From the IMG/VR virus record IMGVR_UViG_3300025110_000013, positions 1 through 61,889 of that record: 61,889 nucleotides of DNA, one strand, 5' to 3'. Positions 15,426-24,521 of the stretch are shown here, one piece after another. Position 1 is the first letter of the stretch; every line of letters begins with the position of its first letter. The DNA comes from a virus. The notes below the pieces were generated by a model. The model worked only from the letters and a program-made list of their open reading frames with translations. It had not been told where the DNA came from and ran no database searches. Made by a program: the position numbers and the translations under genes.

Positions 15426-16100
15426 ATGGCATATTTACAGAGTAACATTCCGTACTTTAAATGTTGGGTACGGAAAGAATATACACACAACCATGAGAAG
15501 TATCATGGCGAGTTTATTCATGCGATGGCGATTGCTGTCACAACAATGCCGACAAGGTGTTTAAGTTTTCAGTTAATTTTTACTGGAGCAGAGACCTATG
15601 ACGACAAAAAGAAATCAAATACACATGGAGGGGCCATGTGGGCGCGTATGCCAATTACCGCCTTGGTCGGAGATACCCCTTTTGAAGAATGGCCTGAACC
15701 AATGCCGGTATGGGCTGCACAACCTTGGGACTGTAGTTCCAGAGATCATGCAGTCTATGTATTGGACAGAACAACGCCTTGTCCTTGGTTGGCAAAGATA
15801 GATAGTGAGTTTTATCCGGCTAAATATATGTTCACAGTAGATTATACAAACAATGAAATTGCTGACGATCCTGCTCAACATAAACAGAGTCATGTGCTTG
15901 AGCTTTTAGATGCAGGAGAGTGGACAGGTAATATCGTTGCTTTACCGAATAATCGAGTGCGGGTAACTCATCCAGCTTGGTTTGAAACAGGAGAAGGTGC
16001 GCCAGATTTTAAACCGTCTCAACACATTCACTACAGTAAATCAGATTTAGACTATACACTTGATGTAAATCAGGTGTTCAACAATTTATACGCGGAGTGA
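15426..16100 (+). CDS. Hypothetical conserved phage protein, 224 aa
   Basis: The protein starts right after the preceding stop. Segments such as VRKEYTHNHEKYHGEFIHAM and FTGAETYDDKKKSNTHGGAMW suggest a well-folded conserved protein rich in His and aromatic residues. I recognise no domain. Its position within small structural genes implies a late function, perhaps virion-associated. Confidence 0.72.
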   Translation: MAYLQSNIPYFKCWVRKEYTHNHEKYHGEFIHAMAIAVTTMPTRCLSFQLIFTGAETYDDKKKSNTHGGAMWARMPITALVGDTPFEEWPEPMPVWAAQPWDCSSRDHAVYVLDRTTPCPWLAKIDSEFYPAKYMFTVDYTNNEIADDPAQHKQSHVLELLDAGEWTGNIVALPNNRVRVTHPAWFETGEGAPDFKPSQHIHYSKSDLDYTLDVNQVFNNLYAE

Positions 16101-16104
16101 CGGC

Positions 16105-17019
16105 ATGGCTAATAGAGAATCAGCGGCAGAAAGACTAGAACGTAGGAGAAGGGAAGAAGGTACAGATGGTACGGCCCAAGACCTACGAAAAATGGGTAAG
16201 GCTATAAAAGGAGCTGGTAAGGCCATGTTTGGCATAGAAGGCAATTCCCCTTCGCAAAGATTAGAACGTGCGCGAAGAGAAGAAGCAGCGGCTAAACGTA
16301 GACCTACAAGTGACATGAAAGGCGTAAAGTTGAATCGTGAAAGAGGTATGTCTAGTAGACAGACTAGCCCTAAAACTATGACTGCTGCGGAAAGAAGGGC
16401 AGCAGGTAGGACTAAGCAAAGTCGAAGGGGCACAGTAGAGGTTAAGAAGGAACCTTCTGCTTTTACAAAGGTAGAACGTCCACCTAAAACTAACATTAAG
16501 CCTCCTAAATCTGATATGAAAACTGATATGTCCGAAGGGCGGTCACAAGTATCAGCAGATAGGGGTACAGGTACTGGGCTACCCAGAACTATTGGTTCAG
16601 CTAGGAAACAAGCTGAAAAGAAGGGCACAAAAGCTAAAACTTTCATGTCTAAATCAGGTAAGGCTAAAGCCGCTGTTACCGCAGAAGAGTTGGCTAAATT
16701 CCGTAAGAAAGCTGGCAATACCAATTTAACTTACAGAGGAGCGTTACGTAAGTTCCTTAATGAGCGAGATGGTTTAACTACTAAAAAAGCTTATGAAACG
16801 AAGAAGCCCAAGAAGATGATGGGTGGCGGTATGATGAAAACCAAAGGTATGAAAGCCGGTGGTAAGATGAAGACTAAAGGTATGAAAGCCGGTGGTAAGA
16901 TGAAGACTAAAGGTTATATGGCTGGCGGTAAGATGAAGTCCAAAGGATACAAGAAAGGCGGTAAGGTTCGTGGCGCAGGTATAGCTCGTAAGGGTGTAAG
17001 ACCTGCTAAGATGTATTAA
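16105..17019 (+). CDS. Lys-rich basic protein with C-terminal 11-residue repeats, 304 aa
   Basis: The protein is strongly basic and probably disordered over most of its length. Residues 244-287 are four tandem copies of MKTKGMKAGGK-like units, followed by VRGAGIARKGVRPAKMY. The RGAG-x3-KG end recurs in the 55-residue protein at 18802. Such proteins may be packaged with or bind DNA, or be ejected. That is inference from charge. The stop overlaps the next start (TAATG). Confidence 0.75.
   Translation: MANRESAAERLERRRREEGTDGTAQDLRKMGKAIKGAGKAMFGIEGNSPSQRLERARREEAAAKRRPTSDMKGVKLNRERGMSSRQTSPKTMTAAERRAAGRTKQSRRGTVEVKKEPSAFTKVERPPKTNIKPPKSDMKTDMSEGRSQVSADRGTGTGLPRTIGSARKQAEKKGTKAKTFMSKSGKAKAAVTAEELAKFRKKAGNTNLTYRGALRKFLNERDGLTTKKAYETKKPKKMMGGGMMKTKGMKAGGKMKTKGMKAGGKMKTKGYMAGGKMKSKGYKKGGKVRGAGIARKGVRPAKMY
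16834..16965 (+). repeat. Four tandem 33-bp coding repeats
   Basis: Units start at 16834, 16867, 16900 and 16933 and encode MKTKGMKAGGK, the same again, MKTKGYMAGGK and MKSKGYKKGGK. The first two are nearly identical in DNA, which points to recent duplication. Confidence 0.85.
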
Positions 17020-17195
17020 TGCGTAGATACTATAAGTCAGGCGGGAAGATATGTGCAAAAGGTAAGGCTTGGGCTAAAAAAACCTTTGATACATATCCGT
17101 CTGCTTATGCGAATATGGCAGCATCTAAATACTGTAAAGATCCTAAGTATGGTAAGGGCAAAAAGAAAAAGACGAAGCGAAAAAAGGCAGCTTAG
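17019..17195 (+). CDS. Small basic Cys-containing protein, 58 aa
   Basis: ATG at 17019 overlaps the stop of the previous gene (TAATG), and the stop at 17195 abuts the next gene. The protein begins MRRYYKSGGKICAKG and has KKTFDTYPSAYANMAASKYC, a conserved block in marine phage small proteins, then a Lys-rich tail. It is probably virion-associated and nucleic-acid binding. Confidence 0.75.
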   Translation: MRRYYKSGGKICAKGKAWAKKTFDTYPSAYANMAASKYCKDPKYGKGKKKKTKRKKAA

Positions 17196-17525
17196 ATGGG
17201 CCAGTTGAAAAAATGGCGGGATCAAAAATGGGTTCGTATTGGTACAGATGGTAAGATCAAAGGAGAATGTGGTACTTCTAAAGATAAAAAGAACCCAGAT
17301 AGGTGTCTGCCATTAGCTAAAGCTAGATCTTTAAGTCAAGCAGATAGGGCTACAACTGCTCGCAAAAAGAAAAAAGCGGGGGCCAAAGGACAAACAGTAG
17401 TATCGAATACTAAAAAGGCAAAGGTACGAACCGCAAAACGTGGTGGTTTAATGCAAGTACGCGAAAACCATAAAGGTTGTGGCGCGGTTATGCCGGGACG
17501 TAGGAAGAAAACTCTATATGTATAA
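17196..17525 (+). CDS. Basic DUF5872-like protein, 109 aa
   Basis: The N-terminal KKWRDQKWVRIGTDGKIKGE followed by CGTSKDKKNPDRCLP is the DUF5872-type pattern. The rest is Lys/Arg-rich, with two Cys near the end. It is one of a run of four small basic proteins. Function is unknown; nucleic-acid binding is plausible. Confidence 0.75.
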   Translation: MGQLKKWRDQKWVRIGTDGKIKGECGTSKDKKNPDRCLPLAKARSLSQADRATTARKKKKAGAKGQTVVSNTKKAKVRTAKRGGLMQVRENHKGCGAVMPGRRKKTLYV

Positions 17526-17536
17526 CGGAGAACAGT

Positions 17537-17749
17537 ATGGACAAATTTGAAGTTTATCAAAACGGTAACTTTGTAGATGGTAGGCCCGTATTCCAAATTG
17601 GTGTTAAACAGGAAGACGGTTCTTACGCTATTGTAGATGGCGACTTAATGAGTGAGGAAGAAGCGAAAGTTAGGTTGGAAGAATTGCAGCCCTCTAAAAA
17701 AGCCACTGCCAAGAAAGAACCCGTTAAGAAAGCAGCTAAGAAGAAGTAG
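17537..17749 (+). CDS. Small hypothetical protein, 70 aa
   Basis: The first 50 residues look folded (FEVYQNGNFVDGRPVFQIGV). The last 20 are a Lys/Ala tail resembling histone H1-like tails. It follows the DUF5872-like gene with an AACGGAGAACAGT ribosome binding site and ends directly before the adaptor gene. Confidence 0.7.
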   Translation: MDKFEVYQNGNFVDGRPVFQIGVKQEDGSYAIVDGDLMSEEEAKVRLEELQPSKKATAKKEPVKKAAKKK

Positions 17750-18436
17750 ATGGCTACCTCTGGTACAACCGCATTTAACCCCGACTTTACCGAAATAGCG
17801 GAAGAAGCGTGGGAACGTGCTGGGCGTGAAATGCGTTCAGGTTATGACTTACGAACCGCTCGTAGGTCTATGAATTTATTGACTATTGAATGGCAAAATA
17901 GAGGGATAAATTTATGGACTATAGAAGAAGGTTCAGTCACGTTAACTGAAGGTACGTCTGAATATGATCTACCTAATGATACGGTAGACTTGCTAGAGCA
18001 CACTATTCGTACAGACTCAGGAAATGCTACTACACAGCAAGATCTTACAATAAGCCGTATTAGTGTAAGCACTTATGCGTCTATCCCTAATAAGTTATCA
18101 GAAGGTAGGCCCATACAGGTTTATGTAGAACGCCTTCGTACAACTCCTAAGATTAATGTCTGGCCTGTACCCGATAAAAGTGGGTATGTGTTCTATTATT
18201 GGCGTATGCGACGGATAGAGGACGCAGGTAACGGTGTAGAAACCGCAGACATGAACTTTCGATTTTTACCTTGTTTGATGGCGGGATTGGCTTATTACAT
18301 TTCACAAAAAGATCCTGAGTTGATGCCGCGTGTCCCTATGTTAAAAGAAATTTATGAAGAACAGTTTGCATTGGCAGCAGGAGAAGATAGAGAAAAAACT
18401 TCTGCTAGATTTGTTCCTCGTATCGGGTATGTTTAG
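17750..18436 (+). CDS. Head-tail adaptor, P22 gp4-like
   Basis: This 228-residue protein has an N-terminal helical part with IAEEAWERAGREMRSGYDLRTARRSMNLL and a central beta part. A PCLMAGLAYYISQKDPEL helix lies near 178-195. This layout is that of the tail accessory factor binding the portal in short-tailed phages. Together with the 28335 gene (gp10-like) it argues for a P22-type connector. The match is by pattern, not alignment. Confidence 0.72.
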   Translation: MATSGTTAFNPDFTEIAEEAWERAGREMRSGYDLRTARRSMNLLTIEWQNRGINLWTIEEGSVTLTEGTSEYDLPNDTVDLLEHTIRTDSGNATTQQDLTISRISVSTYASIPNKLSEGRPIQVYVERLRTTPKINVWPVPDKSGYVFYYWRMRRIEDAGNGVETADMNFRFLPCLMAGLAYYISQKDPELMPRVPMLKEIYEEQFALAAGEDREKTSARFVPRIGYV

Positions 18437-18438
18437 TT

Positions 18439-18792
18439 ATGGCGAACCGTTTTGCATCAGCCCGAAAAGCATTAGGGATTTGTGATGTTTGCGGATTCCA
18501 ATACAAGTTAAGAGAACTTAAAGACTTAATTGAGAAGGGCAGAAATACACATATAAAAGCGTGTCCTGAATGTTGGAACCCAGACCAACCACAGTTAAAA
18601 CTAGGTGATTTTCCTGTTAATGATCCGCAAGCAATACGAGATCCACGTTCAGATAGTGCAGAACTAACAGAGAGTAGGGACACCCAATGGGGGTGGAACC
18701 CGGTGGGGGTAGGAAGAGACCCGTATGATTTAACGCCTAATGATTTAATAGGAACAGGTGAAGTAGGAACAGTAACTATAGTGACCTCATAG
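18439..18792 (+). CDS. Zinc-ribbon-like structural protein, 117 aa
   Basis: Cysteines in CDVCGF (residues about 15-20) and CPECW (about 47-51) form a CxxC...CxxC zinc ribbon. It is followed by DQPQLKLGDFPVNDPQAIRDPR. Similar proteins sit beside adaptors in marine phages. The DPQAxRxPR end may dock to the connector. This is inference. Confidence 0.75.
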   Translation: MANRFASARKALGICDVCGFQYKLRELKDLIEKGRNTHIKACPECWNPDQPQLKLGDFPVNDPQAIRDPRSDSAELTESRDTQWGWNPVGVGRDPYDLTPNDLIGTGEVGTVTIVTS

Positions 18793-18801
18793 GAGCATAA
18801 G

Positions 18802-18969
18802 ATGAATGTATTTGGTATGGAAGAAGTTAAAGTCCACAAAAACAAAGGTGTGCAGCCTGTTAAAGGAGCACCTAAACCTGATATGAGCGGTGTAAAAACT
18901 TCTGGTATTAAGATGCGTGGTGCAGGTGCTGCGACTAAAGGCACGATGGTACGTGGTACGCTTGCATGA
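18802..18969 (+). CDS. Small basic protein, 55 aa
   Basis: This short gene fills the gap between the zinc-ribbon and tail genes: ATG at 18802 with AGGAGCATAAG upstream, and stop at 18969 overlapping the next ATG (ATGA). The end KMRGAGAATKGTMVRG resembles the C terminus of the 16105 protein (VRGAGIARKGVRP), so the two share a short motif, perhaps a common docking peptide. Confidence 0.7.
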   Translation: MNVFGMEEVKVHKNKGVQPVKGAPKPDMSGVKTSGIKMRGAGAATKGTMVRGTLA

Positions 18970-19604
18970 GTATGACTTACGCCCAATTAACGGCGAATAT
19001 AGAGGATATCTGTGAGACTTCCTTTACAAGCGACCAGCTTGCTATGTTTACCCAACAGGCTGAACAGACTATTTATAATACTGTACAGCTTCCTTCGCTT
19101 CGTAAAAATGTGACAGGAGCGTTGACTTCGGGTGTTAAGTACTTATCAGTACCTACAGATTATCTCTATACATTTAGTTTAGCAGTGCTTGATTCGGATG
19201 GCGCGTTTACATACCTATTAAATAAAGATGTTAATTTTATACGAGAAGCGTACCCCAACCCTTCAACTACGGGAGCGCCGAAGCATTACGCTGTATTTGA
19301 TGATTCTTCTTTTATTCTAGGGCCAACCCCGAACAGTGGGTATACGATGGAGTTGCACTACGGGTACTATCCTGAATCCATTGTTACAGCAAGCACACTA
19401 CCTTGGTTAGGAGAGAACTTTGACTCCGCTCTATTAAATGGTGCTTTAGTAGAAGCAATCAGGTTTATGAAAGGCGAGCCAGATATAGTTCAGCTTTATA
19501 ACAATATGTATTTACAATCTATAGCCCTATTAAAGAATTTAGGAGATGGTAAATTACAACAAGATACGTATCGTTCAGGTCAGTTTAGTATGCCTGTAAC
19601 ATAA
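18966..19604 (+). CDS. Phage adaptor / tail accessory protein, 212 aa
   Basis: The protein starts MTYAQLTANIEDICETSF with a following TSDQLAMFTQQAEQTIYNTV, the usual start of structural adaptor proteins in this phage group. A beta-rich middle with YLSVPTDYLYTF comes next, and a helical end. It is probably part of the tail hub or connector. It overlaps the 18802 gene by 4 bp. Confidence 0.7.
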   Translation: MSMTYAQLTANIEDICETSFTSDQLAMFTQQAEQTIYNTVQLPSLRKNVTGALTSGVKYLSVPTDYLYTFSLAVLDSDGAFTYLLNKDVNFIREAYPNPSTTGAPKHYAVFDDSSFILGPTPNSGYTMELHYGYYPESIVTASTLPWLGENFDSALLNGALVEAIRFMKGEPDIVQLYNNMYLQSIALLKNLGDGKLQQDTYRSGQFSMPVT

Positions 19605-19613
19605 AGAGGTATT

Positions 19614-19904
19614 ATGTTTAAGTTAGCAGTCGATTCAAGTATAGGGGATGTTGTTGTTAAAACGACTGAAAATAGAGGTTTGTCTCCTGAAGAACTAGCT
19701 GAACGGGCTGTTGAACAAATAGTCAGCGTTTCAGATTCGGTAGATCCTATAGTAAGGCAACAGGCAGAAGCATTTAAAAATCGCATTTATCATGTGGTTT
19801 TGGGTATTATTAAACAAGCGGTTAAGAGCGATAGAACAACGCTTGTTAACGAGTTTATTCAGCAGGGTCATTCAGATGTTGCTGATATTTTAAGGAGACT
19901 ATAA
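19614..19904 (+). CDS. Hypothetical conserved phage protein, 96 aa
   Basis: This is a helical protein with GLSPEELAERAVEQIVSV and a conserved end NEFIQQGHSDVADILRRL. It ends at the A of the next start (TAATG). Its role is unknown. The constant position beside tail genes suggests an assembly role. Confidence 0.72.
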   Translation: MFKLAVDSSIGDVVVKTTENRGLSPEELAERAVEQIVSVSDSVDPIVRQQAEAFKNRIYHVVLGIIKQAVKSDRTTLVNEFIQQGHSDVADILRRL

Positions 19905-20380
19905 TGGCTATCACGACAGCTATGGCGACCTCGTTTAAATCCGAGCTTTTACAGGGAATTCATAATTTCCAGAACGGCTCTGGTGGAGGGACGACTACTA
20001 CTACGGGTACAGGCAATACCTTTAAGATTGCTTTGTATACTAGTAGTGCAACTATGTCAGCATCTACTACTGCTTATGCAACGACTAACGAGGTTTCTGC
20101 TACAGGCACAGGGTATACCGCTGGCGGCAATACACTTACTAATGTAACTCCAAGTTCATCAGGTACAACAGCATTAACCGATTTTGCCGACAGCACTTGG
20201 TCAAGCAGTTCAATCACGGCAAGGGGGGCGTTAATTTATAATTCCTCTACTACAGCCGGTTCTGCTAACAGGGCAGTAGCTATATTGGACTTTGGAGCGG
20301 ATAAGACATCCACAAGTGGTGACTTTACTATCCAGTTTCCAGCAGCAGACGCTAGTAACGCGATTATAAGAATCGCATAG
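19904..20380 (+). CDS. Virion structural protein, 158 aa
   Basis: The protein is Thr/Ser/Gly-rich, with MATSFKSELLQGIHNF at the start and FKIALYTSSATM near 45. This pattern is seen in conserved tail or head proteins of many phages. It is beta-rich and has no catalytic motif. Confidence 0.72.
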   Translation: MAITTAMATSFKSELLQGIHNFQNGSGGGTTTTTGTGNTFKIALYTSSATMSASTTAYATTNEVSATGTGYTAGGNTLTNVTPSSSGTTALTDFADSTWSSSSITARGALIYNSSTTAGSANRAVAILDFGADKTSTSGDFTIQFPAADASNAIIRIA

Positions 20381-20390
20381 GATATAACGT

Positions 20391-21092
20391 GTGGCTGACA
20401 TTAAGGTTGCATTTAGCGGATGGAATTCGTCTTCTCATGGATGGGGTGACGGAACGTGGGGTAATGGTGAGGCAGTACCTGATGCGACAGGCACTCTTGG
20501 CACCGTCTCGATTAGCGCGGATGCGAATGTCAGCGTCACAGGAGTTGCAGGAACAGCGACCCTTGGATCGATTTCTATATCCGCTGATGCGAATGTTAGT
20601 CCTACTGGGGTATCAGGCACTGGTACTCTTGGTACGCTTACGGTCACGGGTACAGCAAATGTCACTCCCACAGGGGTGGCGGGTACAGGAACGCTTGGGT
20701 CAGTTTCAGTCTCGGCTGACGCAAATGTTTCACCCACGGGTGTTGCTGGTACAGGAGCTTTGGGATCGGTTACGGTTACGGGTACGGCGACAGTCTCTGT
20801 CACAGGCGTGGCAGGAACAACAGGGCTTGGAAGCGTCACCGCAATCACAAGCAACACAATCCCTGTTACAATGGACGCGCTTACAGGGTATATTGGAGCG
20901 GTTACGTTCGATGGAGATGCGAATGTCGTTCCAACAGGCGTTAGCGCGACAGGTGCAGTCGGTACGCCGAATATATGGAGTCTTATTGACGATGGACAAA
21001 CGCCCAATTGGGCCGCGATTAGTGATAGTCAGACACCGAATTGGTCAACTATTGATGACAGTCAAACACCGAATTGGGAAGAGGTAGCATAA
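20391..21092 (+). CDS. Repeat-rich beta structural protein (tail fibre-like), 233 aa
   Basis: GTG start at 20391. The N-terminal SGWNSSSHGWGDGTWGNGE is followed by at least six tandem units of 22-24 residues with consensus GTLGSVSVSADANVSPTGVA (residues 32-180). The C-terminal QTPNW motif occurs three times (near 201, 213 and 225). The repeats would form a regular beta structure, such as a fibre shaft or a link to the following fibre gene. DNA repeats of the same unit could mediate length changes. Confidence 0.7.
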   Translation: MADIKVAFSGWNSSSHGWGDGTWGNGEAVPDATGTLGTVSISADANVSVTGVAGTATLGSISISADANVSPTGVSGTGTLGTLTVTGTANVTPTGVAGTGTLGSVSVSADANVSPTGVAGTGALGSVTVTGTATVSVTGVAGTTGLGSVTAITSNTIPVTMDALTGYIGAVTFDGDANVVPTGVSATGAVGTPNIWSLIDDGQTPNWAAISDSQTPNWSTIDDSQTPNWEEVA

Positions 21093-24000
21093 ATGGCAAC
21101 TTACGTTAATGATCTAAGATTGAAAGAAATCGCCACTGGCGACGAATCTGGAACTTGGGGAACAAGCACAAATACAAATTTGGAGCTAATCGCTGAAAAA
21201 TTCGGGGCGGCAAGCGAGGCTCTTTCGGACGCTAGTACTGCTACCATAACGATGGCGGATGGGACTAGTGATGCCTTTCGCTCAATGGCCCTTACCCTTA
21301 CAGGATCTCTCTCACAGGCTTGTACGGTCACGTTAGCTCCAAATACTCTTTCTAACGTATGGGTAGTTCAGAACTCCGCTGGCGATACAGTCACATTAAC
21401 CGCAGGAACAGGCGCAAATGTGGTCATACCAAATGGCGGTATCCGCATGGTCGCTAGTGATGGTGCTGGCGCTGGCGCAGCGGTCACAGATGTACTCGAC
21501 GTATTAGGCGGTACAGGCAACGTAGGGCTTGGTTCGGGTGCGTTTGGCACAGGGCTTACCACAGGTACAGATAACGTAGCGATAGGTGAAGCTGCGGGTG
21601 ATGCGTTGACTAGTGGTTCTGACAATACGTTTGTTGGTGACAATGCGGGTGGTGCGACAACTACGGGAGCGCAGAACACTGCGATGGGAGAAGGTTCTCT
21701 GTTAACTAACTCCACAGGAACTCACAACACAGCGTTGGGAAGATCGGCTTTATATAGCGCAACCACGGCTGATTATAATACAGCGGTGGGCAGTGGCGCG
21801 ATGTACGCTGCGACAACTGGGGCGCAAAATGTTGCGGTTGGCCGAAATGCGTTAAATGCTGTTACTACTGGTGCTTCTAACACCGCTGTTGGGTATGAAG
21901 CACTAGACTCGAACACCACCGCCTCAAACAGCACAGCGGTTGGACATGCGGCTTTAACGGCCAACACCACTGGAGCAGAAAACACGGCTATTGGCAAGAG
22001 TTCTCTTGCAGCTAATACCACAGGAACTCAAAATGTTGGGTTGGGCAGTTCTACTTTAGATGCAAACACAACAGGCAACTACAATGTAGCATTAGGAACT
22101 AGTGCTCTGGGAGCTAACACCACCGCTTCAAACAACACAGCGGTTGGACATAATGCTCTTACGGCTAACACCACTGGGACATCTAACACTGCTGTTGGGT
22201 ATGTAGCACTTACGTCAGCCACTACCGCAGACAATAACACAGCGGTGGGCTATGGTGCAGGAGATGCTTTGACAACTGGTGGAGACAACACGGCTGTAGG
22301 TACTGTTGCTTTAAGTGCAGCTACTACGGGAACTCTTAACGTGGCAGTGGGATCAAGCGCATTAGTTTCTCTCACAACCGCAGATATGAACACGGCGGTA
22401 GGATTTAACGCAGGTGGTTCAATAACGACAGGTGAACAAAACACAATTATGGGCCACAGGGCTGGAGATGCTCTGACCACTGGTACTTATAACACTGCAT
22501 TAGGTGACTATGCGTTAAGTGCAGCCACTACTTCAACCGCTAACGTAGCTGTTGGTAAAGATGCGTTGTTACGGGTCACTACTGGAAATGGTGCTAACGT
22601 AGCAGTGGGCTACCTTGCTGGAGATCATTTAACAACAGGTGAAACTAATGTATTAGTTGGAGCTAACTCTGGTGACGCATTAACCACGGGCGGCAACAAT
22701 ATAGCAATCGGTTATGGTGCGTTAGATGCTCAAACTACTGTAAGTGGTAACACAGCGGTGGGTCATGAGGCATTAAGTGGAAACACCACTGCTGATGCAA
22801 ACGTCGCAGTTGGTTATCGTGCTGGAAAAGCAATTACAACTGGTTCAAACAACACTGGAGTGGGTTATAGAGCATTAGAAGACACAACTACAGGTATTGG
22901 GAATACAGCAGTAGGACTTGATGCTTTATCGAATAACACCACAGGAGATAGCAACACCGCTCTGGGTGCGTCTGCTTTTAGGGATCTAACTGGAGGTGGA
23001 GCAAATGTATCGATTGGTGCATCAGCAGGTTTAAGTACAACAACAGGTAATTATAATGTGTTTATGGGGTATGAAGCTGGCGAGGCTAATACCACAGGAG
23101 CAAACAATGTAGCGGTTGGATTTAGAGCATTAGAAACTACCACGACCGCCACTGAAAGCACAGCTCTTGGTATGTATGCGTTAAATAACTCTCAGGTTGG
23201 AGGTAATACGGCGGTTGGGTATTCAGCGGCGGGGGCTAACACTACTGCTACTGGCCAAACTGCTGTTGGATATAGGGCGCAAGAAGATGCTACTACTGGG
23301 GGTAACAATACCTCGGTGGGGCATTATGCAGGTCACTCAATAACGACTGCCTCCCAGTGTACGTTTGTAGGTTCTGTAGCGGGGAATTCAACAGCAGCAA
23401 CCACAGGTATTTATAACACTGGAGTTGGTTACGGCGCGTTAAATCCTGTTAGTACAGGGCAATATAACGCAGCTTTTGGTGGGTTGGCTTGTCAAAGTAT
23501 AAGTACAGGTAGCTATAACACTGGGCTTGGTGGGTATATACCGGGGGGTGGTATAACAACTGGAGATGGTAACACGATTATTGGTTACGCGGCAGCATAC
23601 AACGGTGTAACACTTGTTACAGGTTCTTATAATATTTGTATTGGAATGAACGCGCATACAAGTGCAAATAATTCCGATGCAGAAATGGTTATGGGTTACA
23701 ACGTGACTGGTGTTGGGAATAGCAACTTTACATTTGGTTATAATACTACAGACAGTAATATTCAATTTGGTGCAACAACTATCACTGCTCCTTCTGATGA
23801 GCGACTTAAAGAAGACATTCAAAATGAAAAAGTAGGTCTTCAATTTATTAATGAACTAAGACCTGTCACCTATCTTTGGAGAAAAGCTAAAGATGTGCCT
23901 TCAGAAATGAAAGCGCACGATCCTGATTCTGAAGAACGAGTAATGAACGGTAAGTATAACCACGGATTTATTGCTCAAGAAGTCAAAGAAGTGATTGATC

Positions 24001-24167
24001 GGTATGACTTGAAAGATGGTTTTGATATGTGGATGGAAGACGGTGAGGATGGAAGGCAGAGAATTGGAGAAGCGGCTTTAATGCCAATAATGGTTAAAGC
24101 AGTTCAAGAGCTTTCTTCTAAAGTAGACGATTTGGCTGAAAAACTTAATAACTGCAATTGTGAATAG
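21093..24167 (+). CDS. Tail fibre/spike with peptidase S74 chaperone domain, 1024 aa
   Basis: The N-terminal 140 residues (attachment part) start ATYVNDLRLKEIATGDESG. Residues about 145-870 are dozens of 16-32 residue units of NTAVGYxAL...TTG type, like the beta-roll heads of trimeric adhesins. Residue 901 onwards, SDERLKEDIQNEKVGLQFI then FIAQEVKEV, is the S74 intramolecular chaperone, which trimerises the fibre and cuts itself off. The Ser901-Asp902 pair is the expected self-cleavage site. It is the probable host-receptor protein. It ends with a coiled coil (VQELSSKVDDLAEKL). Confidence 0.88.
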   Translation: MATYVNDLRLKEIATGDESGTWGTSTNTNLELIAEKFGAASEALSDASTATITMADGTSDAFRSMALTLTGSLSQACTVTLAPNTLSNVWVVQNSAGDTVTLTAGTGANVVIPNGGIRMVASDGAGAGAAVTDVLDVLGGTGNVGLGSGAFGTGLTTGTDNVAIGEAAGDALTSGSDNTFVGDNAGGATTTGAQNTAMGEGSLLTNSTGTHNTALGRSALYSATTADYNTAVGSGAMYAATTGAQNVAVGRNALNAVTTGASNTAVGYEALDSNTTASNSTAVGHAALTANTTGAENTAIGKSSLAANTTGTQNVGLGSSTLDANTTGNYNVALGTSALGANTTASNNTAVGHNALTANTTGTSNTAVGYVALTSATTADNNTAVGYGAGDALTTGGDNTAVGTVALSAATTGTLNVAVGSSALVSLTTADMNTAVGFNAGGSITTGEQNTIMGHRAGDALTTGTYNTALGDYALSAATTSTANVAVGKDALLRVTTGNGANVAVGYLAGDHLTTGETNVLVGANSGDALTTGGNNIAIGYGALDAQTTVSGNTAVGHEALSGNTTADANVAVGYRAGKAITTGSNNTGVGYRALEDTTTGIGNTAVGLDALSNNTTGDSNTALGASAFRDLTGGGANVSIGASAGLSTTTGNYNVFMGYEAGEANTTGANNVAVGFRALETTTTATESTALGMYALNNSQVGGNTAVGYSAAGANTTATGQTAVGYRAQEDATTGGNNTSVGHYAGHSITTASQCTFVGSVAGNSTAATTGIYNTGVGYGALNPVSTGQYNAAFGGLACQSISTGSYNTGLGGYIPGGGITTGDGNTIIGYAAAYNGVTLVTGSYNICIGMNAHTSANNSDAEMVMGYNVTGVGNSNFTFGYNTTDSNIQFGATTITAPSDERLKEDIQNEKVGLQFINELRPVTYLWRKAKDVPSEMKAHDPDSEERVMNGKYNHGFIAQEVKEVIDRYDLKDGFDMWMEDGEDGRQRIGEAALMPIMVKAVQELSSKVDDLAEKLNNCNCE

Positions 24168-24179
24168 GAGACAAGAGCA

Positions 24180-24521
24180 ATGGCAATAAAGAAAACATTA
24201 ATACGAGCGGTTCCATCTAATGAAGACGGTAAGGTAGTTATCTGGAGTCTTACAATGAAGTACGAGCAGGGTACGGAAGGGAAAGATGATTATTATTCAA
24301 ATGAAAAAGTTGCTACTGTTCATGCGACAGAAACAAACCCAGATGAATCAACTACGACTAACTTTACAGCCAAAGCTGAAGGTGATTGGACTAAGAAAGA
24401 GCTTGAAGATCTTTGCCCAACGGCTACATGGGATGTGATATTTGCAAGTCAATATGATTCAATAATTACGAATCCCGCTAAAGAAGCTGTTTCTAATAAT
24501 GAGTTTGTGTTGCCCAGCTAA
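24180..24521 (+). CDS. Hypothetical protein, 113 aa
   Basis: This is a small beta-rich protein with KVVIWSLTMKYEQGTEG near 19-35 and WTKKELEDLCPTATWD near 73-88. Similar proteins commonly follow fibre genes. It ends by overlapping the start of the oxygenase-like gene. Function is unknown. Confidence 0.7.
   Translation: MAIKKTLIRAVPSNEDGKVVIWSLTMKYEQGTEGKDDYYSNEKVATVHATETNPDESTTTNFTAKAEGDWTKKELEDLCPTATWDVIFASQYDSIITNPAKEAVSNNEFVLPS

Noticed and set aside
20389-21087. Second long frame within the repeat-rich structural gene
   Set aside because: It is out of frame by one base and is an artefact of the periodic repeats. The GTG-started frame at 20391 has the expected structural composition.
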